From Bacteroidetes bacterium 43-16 (lineage in GTDB: Bacteria > Bacteroidota > Bacteroidia > Chitinophagales > Chitinophagaceae): DNA of 64,000 bases. Location of the stretch: assembly GCA_001897525.1 (NCBI GenBank), contig MKTB01000025.1, positions 1 to 64,000 on the forward strand. The letters run 5' to 3'. Positions 42,994 to 51,430 of this stretch are shown piece by piece (position 1 is the stretch's first letter; every line of letters starts with the position of its first letter). The notes under the pieces are model-generated. The model saw nothing but the letters and a program-made list of their open reading frames with translations. It ran no database searches and was not told the origin of the DNA. Both the position numbers and the translations under genes were made by a program.

Positions 42994-44102
42994 TATTGAA
43001 AAGACTTTAAAATATTTTCGAATCTTGTCTTTTCAATAGGATTTATTTTTAAACCTTCCTTTCTTTTGACTCTTTCTATCGCTGCATCAATAGAGATATA
43101 TTTTGTTTCTTGCCATGGTAAAGGTTCAGATTCATTTATTCTTAATCCTTCTCGTGGATCAAGTGGTTTATCGTATCCTTGACAAATAGTCCAATATCTA
43201 TAACTAGTAGCTTTAGATATGGGTTTTGCTACGACTAAATTATAATTGAATTTTGAATTCAATTTTTCAATTCTGTCTCGAGCATCAAGAGTAGCGATAG
43301 GATTTTTATCAATGTTATTTTCCCACCAATTATTTAGTTTAAACATCCACCAGCGATCCCATGCTGAGTTAAAAATTCCTGTATATTTAACACCTGTCAA
43401 TTCATTATTAATAAAATCTTTCCATTGATTTGATAATCCAATATCAACACCTAGCCGAGCTGCTAAATATAATTCATCAATTAATGGTCCAGGTCTTTCT
43501 ATAAGCTCATTTAATATGTGTTTTGAATAATTGTGAATATTAGAACCCTGATCTGCTTTTAAGAGATTTAGTGGGAAAATTCTTTGATCAAGAATATCAA
43601 TTGTATCAATATCCAATATTTTTGCAAAATTTGGTTTATTTTGTTTTATTAAATTGTAACCATCCACAATTGAATATATTTTCTCCTGTAAGGAAATATC
43701 AGTAATTTTATCCTTTGTGAAAATTATATCAAAAAGTTTCTTACTTGTAGTGTCTCCACTAAAAGCTGCATCTAATTTTAATTGAGTAGTAAACAAAATT
43801 AATGGGATTTCATTTTTCCAATCCCCTTCGTTCACCTTGGTTCTTATTTGCTGTGCAAGGGTCGTAGCTGAATAATATGCCTTCCTATCTTCAGAGAAAT
43901 CTTCATCAAATTTCAAATCAAGGATAATACCTTGAATTGTATTACCATAATCCAACAGTTCATTAATTTGATCTTCAAAAGAAGTTGGTTTTATCCTAGT
44001 AACATTTAAAAGTCCGGTTGTGTTGAAACCATCAACTAGAATTTTCGAATTCTGGTCGTCATCTATGTAAATAATGTTATATGTCATACTTTGCAATTTC
44101 AT
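42993..44102 (-). CDS. Receiver-domain protein with unknown C-terminal half
   Basis: The protein has up to 369 residues; a start at 44087 (MTYNIIYIDDDQ) is equally good. The first 150 form a response-regulator receiver: acidic DDD at 14-16, phosphoacceptor D62 in GIILDLKFDED, T105 in LILFTT and K130 in IIFTKDKI. The loop after D62 is longer than usual. Residues 160-369 show no HTH or known output domain; WDRWWMFKLNNWWENN and SYRYWTICQGYDKPLDP stand out. It probably receives phosphate from the upstream kinase and acts through protein contact or the unknown domain rather than classical transcription control. Confidence 0.78.
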   Translation of the reverse strand: MKLQSMTYNIIYIDDDQNSKILVDGFNTTGLLNVTRIKPTSFEDQINELLDYGNTIQGIILDLKFDEDFSEDRKAYYSATTLAQQIRTKVNEGDWKNEIPLILFTTQLKLDAAFSGDTTSKKLFDIIFTKDKITDISLQEKIYSIVDGYNLIKQNKPNFAKILDIDTIDILDQRIFPLNLLKADQGSNIHNYSKHILNELIERPGPLIDELYLAARLGVDIGLSNQWKDFINNELTGVKYTGIFNSAWDRWWMFKLNNWWENNIDKNPIATLDARDRIEKLNSKFNYNLVVAKPISKATSYRYWTICQGYDKPLDPREGLRINESEPLPWQETKYISIDAAIERVKRKEGLKINPIEKTRFENILKSFQ

Positions 44103-46449
44103 CTTCCGTAGCGGCCGGAATTTCTATTCGAAATGTAGTTTTAAATCCATCTTTAGAAGGGGTTAAAAAAATTTCCCCCCCATAAGCTCCAATAATATCA
44201 CTAATAATTTTTAATCCAAGTCCTGTGCCTGCTAATTCTTCTCTTTGTGTACCCTTATGTCCAACTTGGCTTGATGTAGTGAAAAATGCATTAAATATTT
44301 TTTCTTCATTCTCATCTGGTACACCATCACCATTATCGCTGAACTCTAAATATACAATATTGTCTAATTTACCTGCATTTATACTAATTTTCCCTTCAGA
44401 TCTTGCTCTCTTGATTGCTTTTTTACTATTACTATATAGATTAAATAATATGGATGCCCATTCAGATGGATGCATTTTGCAAGTAAATAAACTTGGATCA
44501 TTAAAAGATTTAGTTATATTAATTGACCCTCTTTCTAAATCCGGGATGATAACACTTAGAAATTGATTAACTACATCTCTTAATTCTACAATTATTAATT
44601 CACGCTGAACATTTTGTGATATTGTTTCATCAAAATAAGAAGCATATGTGTTAAATGAATTGAAGGATTGTTTTAATCTGATACCTCTATTTTTTATTTC
44701 AGAATCATTTGGTGAATTTTGAATAATGAATTCTGAGTCCACGTCAAAAGCAGGTAAATATTGTTTTATTTCATGTGTAAATTCTCCAATTGTTAGGCCC
44801 AGCCCTGCAAGTACTCTTAGTAAACCAAGTTCTTCAAGGCTTTCAGCAGCACTCCTTAATTTTTCTGCAAATTCTCTAAATTTACGAGATTGTTCTTCGT
44901 TCTCAGTATTGTTATTATAATTCTCTTCATCTTCTTTTTTATGCTCATTATTTTCCGTTGATTCATTGTCTTTATTTTCTGTTTTTGATTCTGTTGGATT
45001 GTTAGAAATAGAATTTGCAAGTTCATCTAGATCATCAGCAAGTTTATTAACTTCCTCTGAAGGTGATAGATCATCTTTTTGGTAATTCTTCTGTCCAGTT
45101 TTCTGCTTCTTTTTTCTAAACTCTGCAATTCGCAAAACAGACGCTAAGATTGAGCGATATATAAAATCTACTAATTCATCGTAAGAATCGTCTTTAAATA
45201 ATCCCTCTCGACTAGATAACTCATTGAAAACTGTTCCAGAATGATCTGTAATTTCAACAAATCCAAAAAAGCTATTATTTCCATGTGGGGGAAGTATTAC
45301 TCTCCTTCTTTGTGATTCATCTAATCCAAGCCAATCATTTTGTGGTTCTCCATATGGAAGAACTCTAAACCCATTTCTGTAAAGGCGAAATCCTCCACTA
45401 TCATTAGCTTTTTGTTGTATATACCCGGTAACCATTTTGGGAATCATTCCAATATTATAAATGAAATAATATGCTTTAAATTTTAAATTCCTGATAAATT
45501 TAAATGGTTCCTTTTCATCTTTTTGTGTACGACCAATTATTCCTGAATCTATTAAACCCAGTTTTGTACTTATCACTTCCCAATCTCCGAAGCCTTCATT
45601 GTCAATTTCACCAGTAATCTCAGCAAGGGCATGTTCAAAAATCATTGTATCATTATCTGCAATTTCTTCAAGTCCTCCATTTATTGATTGCCAACATCGA
45701 ATTTCAAATCCAGGATCAGTTATGTCTTCACCTATTTTTTCCTCAATTGGGCCAACAGATTGTCTAGAAATGGGGAATGGCTGAATTACATCCATGCTAT
45801 ATTTAAATACACGCTTAATTGCAGGAACACTCCAATTTTCACGTAGGCCCTCAATTTTTAAAGTAGTACCCTTGACTCTCTCTTTTGGAACCTCTATTAT
45901 TGAATTAGAAATACTTATTAAATTTTTATCCATATTGAATTTGCCCCAATCAATTTCAACTTTAATTGCATATTCACTTTCTTCAGTTTGAGTTATAATA
46001 ATTAATTTTTCACCTAATCTTTGAGTTGCGAATCTACCTATACCTTTTTTTCCAGCACGAATTCTTTTATATAAAGGAGAGATGGGATTGTGAAATTTGT
46101 CAGAAGATGAGATTTTCATAAAACCATTGACTAGTTGTTCTTTTGTCATACCGTGCCCATCATCTTCAAGTGATAATGTTCCCCCAATATTATTTGAATC
46201 TTTAAAAATTATTTCTACAAAAGACGCATCTGCATCATATGCATTTTTCACTAGTTCTGATACGGCTGTTTCATGTCGAGCAACTAGTTCTTTCCCTAAT
46301 CGATCTATTACTCCAGCATCTACAGAAAATCTAACATTATCTCTATCAAAAGATGCTAGTTGCGATGATAATTCGAGTATCTCTGAATAATTTTCAGGAT
46401 TATTTACCAGAACATCAGCAAGTTTATTTCTTATTTCTAATTCATTCAT
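44077..46449 (-). CDS. Dual GHKL ATPase: MORC/Hsp90-like module plus histidine kinase
   Basis: The protein has 790 residues. The N-terminal GHKL module has SELVKNAYDADA (64-75), DDGHGM (96-101) and GKKGIGRFA (133-141), like MORC, Hsp90 and MutL ATPases. Its transducer-like part reaches about 445. A charged linker (455-525) follows. A second module resembles a sensor kinase: GEFTHEIKQ with H559 as likely phosphoacceptor, SNSKKAIKRA, DNGDGV (705-710), FNAFFTT and GTGLGL (741-746). There is no membrane segment or PAS domain, so it senses something in the cytoplasm. The overlap with the receiver gene (26 or 11 bases) implies a matched pair. Confidence 0.85.
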   Translation of the reverse strand: MNELEIRNKLADVLVNNPENYSEILELSSQLASFDRDNVRFSVDAGVIDRLGKELVARHETAVSELVKNAYDADASFVEIIFKDSNNIGGTLSLEDDGHGMTKEQLVNGFMKISSSDKFHNPISPLYKRIRAGKKGIGRFATQRLGEKLIIITQTEESEYAIKVEIDWGKFNMDKNLISISNSIIEVPKERVKGTTLKIEGLRENWSVPAIKRVFKYSMDVIQPFPISRQSVGPIEEKIGEDITDPGFEIRCWQSINGGLEEIADNDTMIFEHALAEITGEIDNEGFGDWEVISTKLGLIDSGIIGRTQKDEKEPFKFIRNLKFKAYYFIYNIGMIPKMVTGYIQQKANDSGGFRLYRNGFRVLPYGEPQNDWLGLDESQRRRVILPPHGNNSFFGFVEITDHSGTVFNELSSREGLFKDDSYDELVDFIYRSILASVLRIAEFRKKKQKTGQKNYQKDDLSPSEEVNKLADDLDELANSISNNPTESKTENKDNESTENNEHKKEDEENYNNNTENEEQSRKFREFAEKLRSAAESLEELGLLRVLAGLGLTIGEFTHEIKQYLPAFDVDSEFIIQNSPNDSEIKNRGIRLKQSFNSFNTYASYFDETISQNVQRELIIVELRDVVNQFLSVIIPDLERGSINITKSFNDPSLFTCKMHPSEWASILFNLYSNSKKAIKRARSEGKISINAGKLDNIVYLEFSDNGDGVPDENEEKIFNAFFTTSSQVGHKGTQREELAGTGLGLKIISDIIGAYGGEIFLTPSKDGFKTTFRIEIPAATEDEIAKYDI

Positions 46450-46478
46450 TTTTGATTCCTAATTCTATTGAGATAATA

Positions 46479-46525
46479 GGTATAAAAATGGGTATTTCCA
46501 ACAATTATACCCAAAACAAAGGTAT
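46479..46525 (-). promoter_or_regulatory. GGTAT-motif cluster upstream of the kinase operon
   Basis: The plus strand has GGTAT at 46479 and 46521, GGGTAT at 46490-46495 and ATACCC at 46507-46512; the last two form a perfect inverted repeat 11 bases apart. The cluster is 30-76 bases upstream of the kinase start, a suitable operator position. Confidence 0.45.
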
Positions 46526-46693
46526 TTTAAATATACTAATATTCCTTACAATTTTGAATCTATAACTACCTTGGAAATTTTGATTATTTTTTGTGTCCTA
46601 AGATCATTGAAACGGTAATTAGCGGTACGCCATTAGGTAACATTACATTTGTCGAAAACGTATGTCCAAGGATGTAGAATGTAAGTTCTTTGT

Positions 46694-46956
46694 TTATTGA
46701 GCAAATGTTTCAAATTTTCTAAAAAAAGCATTCATTTTTTGATTTGAAATTATTGGCAATAATTTTCCGTTTTCATGATTTTGAATACTGTATTTATTAT
46801 TAATAGTTATAGCAGGTGGAAGGAGGGGTTCTATATTTAAAATATCAGTCTTTTTTCGATTATAGGAGATCCATTTATAAATATCTCCCCAACAAATATT
46901 TGATCTTTTGATAAGTGCCTTACAGAACAACCCTTACTATCAATTTTGAAATCCAT
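46694..46956 (-). pseudogene. Frameshifted small gene, function unknown
   Basis: A leftward frame starting MDFKIDSKGCSVRHLSKDQI at 46956 fails soon after FVGEIFINGSPIIEK, while another frame continues as TDILNIEPLLPPAITINNKY to a stop at 46694. The switch falls at a run of six A (46851-46856), where one base change would restore one 87-residue protein. Either a decayed gene or a tract variant. No family is recognised; 46957-47310 holds nothing I can support. Confidence 0.4.
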
Positions 46957-47310
46957 GATAATTATAAATTGATAGTAAGTAAATTGAAAAAGAATAAATC
47001 GTATTACCCTAAAATTCAAGAAATGTGAAATCATCTATCATTTTTATTTTGATGACCTGCATAATGATATTCTTTTTGAAGACACAAGGCATCTAAATTA
47101 TAAACTGGCTTAGAATTTTTAGTATTACACTAACTGTGAGATCGGGAATTTTTATCCCAAGTTAAGATTATTCTGTTCAAATATTTTATAATAAAGTAAT
47201 TATTTCTTTCATTGCCTTCTAAACCACAATTTAAAATATCTAAACTTATCTTCCCTTACCATTCAATACTATACCCCTGTAAATCAACGCGAATACTAAT
47301 TTTAATCATA

Positions 47311-47583
47311 TTAAATCAAAAGTTTTATTCTACTACCTAATTTTGGATGGTAGGAAGGATGATACTCCACATAATTTAGCTTCTCTAAATCCTTGATACA
47401 TTTATGATAGGTTGGCAGGCTTCCTATATGGGACTTACTCATTAATACTTTTCTTGAAGTTTGAATGGCCCGGTAACCCTTTTCTCTATGGCACAATACA
47501 ATAATGGCAAAAAGCAATGCCATATGTGAGACTGTTAATCGTTGATCTTTAGTCGCCTTTCTTATTATCTCGTCATTCCACAT
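47311..47583 (-). CDS. Winged-helix-like protein of a mobile element, 90 aa
   Basis: Helix-rich with MALLFAIIVLCHREKGYRAI, then SKSHIGSLPTYHKCIKDLEK and a beta-hairpin-like YVEYHPSYHPKLG, a winged-helix pattern. Similar small genes accompany excisionase-like HTH genes in Bacteroidota conjugative elements. It follows the HTH gene at 47597 in the same direction and probably regulates the element; this is an inference. Confidence 0.6.
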   Translation of the reverse strand: MWNDEIIRKATKDQRLTVSHMALLFAIIVLCHREKGYRAIQTSRKVLMSKSHIGSLPTYHKCIKDLEKLNYVEYHPSYHPKLGSRIKLLI

Positions 47584-47596
47584 TTTTATCCTCTTA

Positions 47597-47917
47597 TTAA
47601 TCTTTTGGTAGTAGCTGTTTTACTTCTTTATAGTTGTAATAATAGTTTCCTCCAACCTTTTTATAGGACAACTCTCCAGATATCCTTAAGCTTTGTAATT
47701 TCCCAGCGGATATCTGTAAAATCTTAAGGACTTCCTTTGTCTTAATTGATTTAGGATAACTCTTCTCAACTTGTAGGTTTAAGACTTGCTTAATCTCTTC
47801 CAGCAATTTAATCCGGAACTCTTCCAGGTCTTTCTTCGTCACTATATCTACTAACATATCTCTCTGTCTTATTTTCAAATTACCCGATTGCTCTAGCATA
47901 AATTTCTGAGGTTTCAT
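47597..47917 (-). CDS. Excisionase-like HTH protein, 106 aa
   Basis: The C-terminal half (SIKTKEVLKILQISAGKLQS, then GELSYKKVGGNYYYNYKEVK) is a MerR-like HTH_17 domain as found in excisionases and CTnDOT-type regulators. The N-terminal half is a coil (VTKKDLEEFRIKLLEEIKQV). A shorter start at MLVDIV is possible. It likely directs excision or transcription of the ICE. Confidence 0.7.
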   Translation of the reverse strand: MKPQKFMLEQSGNLKIRQRDMLVDIVTKKDLEEFRIKLLEEIKQVLNLQVEKSYPKSIKTKEVLKILQISAGKLQSLRISGELSYKKVGGNYYYNYKEVKQLLPKD

Positions 47918-48742
47918 TCATCACCTCGAAACAAAACCAGTTTGTTAGTATACAATACCTGAATAGTTGTACAATTTGACACACCAAAATTCCTTTAAGG
48001 GCTGACACCTCTTGGTACTTTTCTAATCTATTTTCCTTAACCATAATATCCTCATTTTTAATAGCATAGTTTCATTATTAGCAAATAAAGCATGAGAGAT
48101 TTATCAATCTTGAAATGTGGTTCTATTTGGCACTATGAGGTCGCTATTTTCGTTCCTCTGGTAAGTCAATTGCAAAAATATTTTGTGAAAAGCATCTCGT
48201 TATGCGCCTCCCATTGGACCGGGCTGTCCTCTATATCTTCGACTTATTCGAAGGATGCCGTTTCCATCCCTGGCGATGATTTCAATTGGTGTTTATCAGT
48301 CAAAGCACATTAACCTATTCCTTGAATATGGTCAAAGAGCTTTGACTGTTTTCTTTTCTGAAAATTGAATATTCTCCCTAGCGCATTACCCTTCCATTCA
48401 ATATCCAAATTTCAGTACCAGGCTATCGAAGCCTGGCTAAAAGAATTAGACACAATGCATTTATGCATTTTCCACAACTCAACCGGTAAAAGCGCAGTGA
48501 AAATAGCGTAGTCAGCACACCCACAAAGCCACCTATAGAAAAAATGAATGAACGGTTTCCCCCTTAAAAGGAACCCCCATTAAATCATTTTTTCTCTAGG
48601 TCTGCGCTATTGCCTACTGCTTCATTTTACTTTCTTTTTCCGGTTTTCTTTTGGAAAAATGAGAAGCGAAGCAAAGCGAGCCACCAAGAAAGAAAGACGA
48701 AAAAGAAGTAAACATTTTTAAAAATTTTAAAACGTAAAGATT
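47918..48742 (+). other. Noncoding region with a large inverted repeat
   Basis: No convincing gene in 825 bases; a 73-codon frame at 48092 has no protein-like character. CCTATAGAAAAAATGA (48532-48547) pairs with TCATTTTTTCTCTAGG (48585-48600) at 15 of 16 positions. Outside it, GCGCAG and ATAGCG at 48492-48508 have complements at 48603-48610. A second imperfect arm pair (TTTACTTTCTTTTTC near 48627, GAAAAAGAAGTAAA near 48701) precedes the ssb gene. The region may hold a leader RNA, replication origin or element junction. Confidence 0.5.
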
Positions 48743-49120
48743 ATGAACATCACAGGGAGATTAACAAGAGATGCCGAAGTAAACACGACAATGAACGGCA
48801 AGCAGGTCGTAAACTTTTCAGTAGCAGTTAACGATAGCTACAAGAACAAACAGGGCGAACGTGTAGAGCAAACGTCCTTTTTCAGTTGCTCTTACTGGAA
48901 ATCAACAAAGGTGCTAAAAATGCTTACCAAAGGGCTATTGGTTGAGCTGACAGGCAATGTAAGTGCAAGGGCATGGGTAAGCAAGGAGGGGGAACCCAAA
49001 GCAGGATTGAACTTTCATACCTCTAATATCAAAACTTTAGCAGGAGGAAGAAAAGCCGAATCCGTACAAGATACCGAAGGACAAAGCCAAGAGGAATCAA
49101 AAGACGACTTACCATTTTAA
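48743..49120 (+). CDS. ssb: Single-stranded DNA-binding protein
   Basis: This 125-residue OB-fold protein (MNITGRLTRDAEVNTTMNGK, FFSCSYWKSTKVLKMLTKG, VSARAWVSKEG) ends in the acidic DDLPF tip that recruits replication and repair enzymes. It is shorter than chromosomal SSB, as in ICE copies, and opens the rightward PRTRC block. It protects ssDNA during transfer. Confidence 0.93.
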   Translation: MNITGRLTRDAEVNTTMNGKQVVNFSVAVNDSYKNKQGERVEQTSFFSCSYWKSTKVLKMLTKGLLVELTGNVSARAWVSKEGEPKAGLNFHTSNIKTLAGGRKAESVQDTEGQSQEESKDDLPF

Positions 49121-49169
49121 AAACTACCAAACGCTCAAACAATTTTCTAAACATCAAAAATTTTATATC

Positions 49170-50243
49170 ATGGCACACAACATCAATTTCAACGAAAATA
49201 CAGGCCGTTATTCCTTCTTTAGCGTTAAACAAAAAGCATGGCACGGACTAGGCCAAATCGTAGATCAATACCCTACAAGTAGTGAAGCAATCATTCATGC
49301 AGGGCTAGATTTTGAAGTCGTTAAATCCCCTTTATATACAAAAGGTTCGGGTATCATTGAAACTACTCACGGCATAGAAGTAGGAAGTTCAGAAATAGAA
49401 GTCCCTAACTGCTTTGCTAATATCCGTACAGACAATAATTGTGTTTTGGGCGTAGTAGGCAATGACTACCACATTATTCAGAATAAAGATGCATTCGGCT
49501 TCTTTGATGCTATTGTCGGTGGTAATGATGGCATACTATATGAAACAGCAGGCGCATTAGGTAACGGTGAACGAATTTTCATCACAGCAAAACTGCCTGA
49601 TTATATCAGGGTGGGCAATGGCGACGACGTTACAGAAAAATATATCTTCTTAACAACGAGCCATGATGGAAGTGGAAGTATTACCGCAGCATTTACCCCC
49701 GTTCGGATTGTCTGCCAAAATACGCTTAATGCGGCATTCCGCAACATGAACAATGTAGTTCGTATCAAACATACCGCCGGAGCAAAAGAACGCCTGGACA
49801 ATGCGCATAAAATCATGGGAATAGCAAACACCATGAGCAACAAATTGGAAGGAGTATTTAATAACTGGACAAAGGTCAACATAACAGACCATGAAGTGAA
49901 AAAACTCATACAGTTGGCATTATGCCCAAATACCGAAACCCTAGCATTAATAAAAAATGGCGCTGAAAGTGAAATTTCTACGGCATTCAAAAACATAGTT
50001 GAAGATGCTTTTGCCTATGCGATGACCAGCGATTCACAACAATTGGACACCACTAAAGGTACACTGTTCGGGGCTTACAACGCTGTTACTGGTTATTATC
50101 AGAATGTGAAAAAATTCAAAGACGATGAAGATAAGCTTAAGAATATCGTATTAGGTGGTACTGCTCAAAAAAGAAGTCAAAGCGCATTTGACCTGTGTAC
50201 CTCCTTTGCTATGGACGGAGCAGAAATATTAAAATTCAATTAA
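49170..50243 (+). CDS. DUF932 phage/plasmid-like protein
   Basis: The protein has 357 residues. KQKAWHGLGQIVDQYPTSSE, VVGNDYHIIQNKDAFGFFDA and ERIFITAKLPDYIRVG are the signature of the DUF932/TIGR03299 family, common on Bacteroidota conjugative elements. Its function is unknown. An LGT-like C-terminus (VLGGTAQKRSQSAFDLC) is present. A hairpin follows the stop. Confidence 0.9.
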   Translation: MAHNINFNENTGRYSFFSVKQKAWHGLGQIVDQYPTSSEAIIHAGLDFEVVKSPLYTKGSGIIETTHGIEVGSSEIEVPNCFANIRTDNNCVLGVVGNDYHIIQNKDAFGFFDAIVGGNDGILYETAGALGNGERIFITAKLPDYIRVGNGDDVTEKYIFLTTSHDGSGSITAAFTPVRIVCQNTLNAAFRNMNNVVRIKHTAGAKERLDNAHKIMGIANTMSNKLEGVFNNWTKVNITDHEVKKLIQLALCPNTETLALIKNGAESEISTAFKNIVEDAFAYAMTSDSQQLDTTKGTLFGAYNAVTGYYQNVKKFKDDEDKLKNIVLGGTAQKRSQSAFDLCTSFAMDGAEILKFN

Positions 50244-50249
50244 TTCACA

Positions 50250-50277
50250 AAGGCTACTGCCTTTTGGTAGTAGCCTT
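50250..50277 (+). terminator. Hairpin after the DUF932 gene
   Basis: AAGGCTACTGCC (50250-50261) pairs with GGTAGTAGCCTT (50266-50277), one G:T pair and a TTTT loop. The following sequence is only moderately T-rich, so it may attenuate rather than stop transcription. Confidence 0.6.
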
Positions 50278-50289
50278 AAATTTTATCTT

Positions 50290-50715
50290 ATGAAAGCTTT
50301 ATATAAAATGGACAATTTGGAAAAAGGGAAATTGCTTATTGACTTATTTCCCGAAGAACTGCCAAACATTCAGAACGCCATAAAACAACAGTGTAACTAC
50401 TATTTAAAAGAAGAGGTTACCATTCGTAAGGAGTGGAACAAACGCGGTTTCATTACTGCTGACTTTTGGTACAGATTGGTTCAAGTTGCCAACAACGCAA
50501 TCGAAGAAAACCAAAGTAAATATATTAAAAAGCCGAATTGGTTTATTGACCAGTTTTTTGACGGGCATAATACGCTATTTACCATTCATTGTCTTATTGA
50601 TTTTGCAAAAGGAAACGAATGTGATTATTACTTAAGAGATGCAATAAACCTGCTTTTTAATGATGATAAAATTTTTGCTCAATCCAAAACGTCAAAAAAT
50701 GATGAACGTAACTGA
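50290..50715 (+). CDS. PRTRC-block hypothetical protein, 141 aa
   Basis: Helical soluble protein with EKGKLLIDLFPEELPNIQNA, TADFWYRLVQVANNAIEENQ and FFDGHNTLFTIHCLIDFAKG. Regularly placed in such PRTRC clusters, but without a known function. Its end overlaps the next gene by 17 bases. Confidence 0.65.
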   Translation: MKALYKMDNLEKGKLLIDLFPEELPNIQNAIKQQCNYYLKEEVTIRKEWNKRGFITADFWYRLVQVANNAIEENQSKYIKKPNWFIDQFFDGHNTLFTIHCLIDFAKGNECDYYLRDAINLLFNDDKIFAQSKTSKNDERN

Positions 50716-50893
50716 TTTAAACGGGAATAATATAGAAGTAACCGACCTCGACGAAGCAATTCGAATTGCTGACGATTACAAAGAATACCGCCACGTAAAT
50801 AAAGGTTTCGAAGAATTTGACAACAGGCAGTGCGCATACTGGACGGACTTATATGAAAAACTGAAAACTATTAGAGATAAGCAAAAACAATAA
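50699..50893 (+). CDS. PRTRC-block small protein, 64 aa
   Basis: The frame is open from 50660, but the ATG at 50699 (or 50702) is the natural start, giving VTDLNGNNIEVTDLDEAIRI followed by a charged helical end. An acidic small protein typical of this block; role unknown. Confidence 0.6.
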   Translation: MMNVTDLNGNNIEVTDLDEAIRIADDYKEYRHVNKGFEEFDNRQCAYWTDLYEKLKTIRDKQKQ

Positions 50894-50918
50894 TTAATCC
50901 TGAAATTCTTATACTGCT

Positions 50919-51398
50919 ATGGGCAAGCCGTTTACTCCTGAAAGATTAGCAAATATTCGCAGGTTGCGAAAAGCTAGAAGACTCTATAAACAACAACCTG
51001 TTTTTGCATTTGCAATCCTTTGCGCAGAATTCAAGGACTATACCTATGAACAATTCCAAGACGATTTGAGGATTAGAAATAAATCCAAGCGCACAAAGAA
51101 CAAGAAATCTTCCCTTGTTAGGTTTGGACGATACTTTAAAATGATTCAGTTCTTAGAATTATACCGCAACACTGGAATAGTGGATTATGCTCGGCAAGCG
51201 CAAAAGTTACGAAGCGTAATAACAAAGCCATATAGAGTATTGGTAAAGATAGAAGGTCAATATTTTGAATATGGTCTAGACCCAACGATAGCAGTTAAGG
51301 AAGTTGAAAGATTGGTTTACGAATTAAAGAAATGTAAAACTGAAATCGAAGCAGATAAAATGATTGAGCATTTCAGGTCGATGAATAGAATCGGGTAA
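50919..51398 (+). CDS. PRTRC-block hypothetical protein, 159 aa
   Basis: Very basic N-terminus (FTPERLANIRRLRKARRLYK) and a KSKRTKNKKSSLVRFGR stretch suggest nucleic acid binding. The C-terminus is helical. No family is recognised. It lies two genes before PRTRC E. Confidence 0.6.
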   Translation: MGKPFTPERLANIRRLRKARRLYKQQPVFAFAILCAEFKDYTYEQFQDDLRIRNKSKRTKNKKSSLVRFGRYFKMIQFLELYRNTGIVDYARQAQKLRSVITKPYRVLVKIEGQYFEYGLDPTIAVKEVERLVYELKKCKTEIEADKMIEHFRSMNRIG

Positions 51399-51430
51399 AA
51401 TTGAAATTAGAAAACAAAAAATTGAATAAC

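Noticed and set aside
46837-47034. N-terminal extension of the split small gene before 46956
   Set aside because: The added part is Phe/Ile-rich AT translation with no signal-peptide structure; the internal Met gives a sensible start.
48092-48313. 73-codon frame on the plus strand
   Set aside because: Composition is not protein-like and it overlaps a structured noncoding stretch without a plausible leader.
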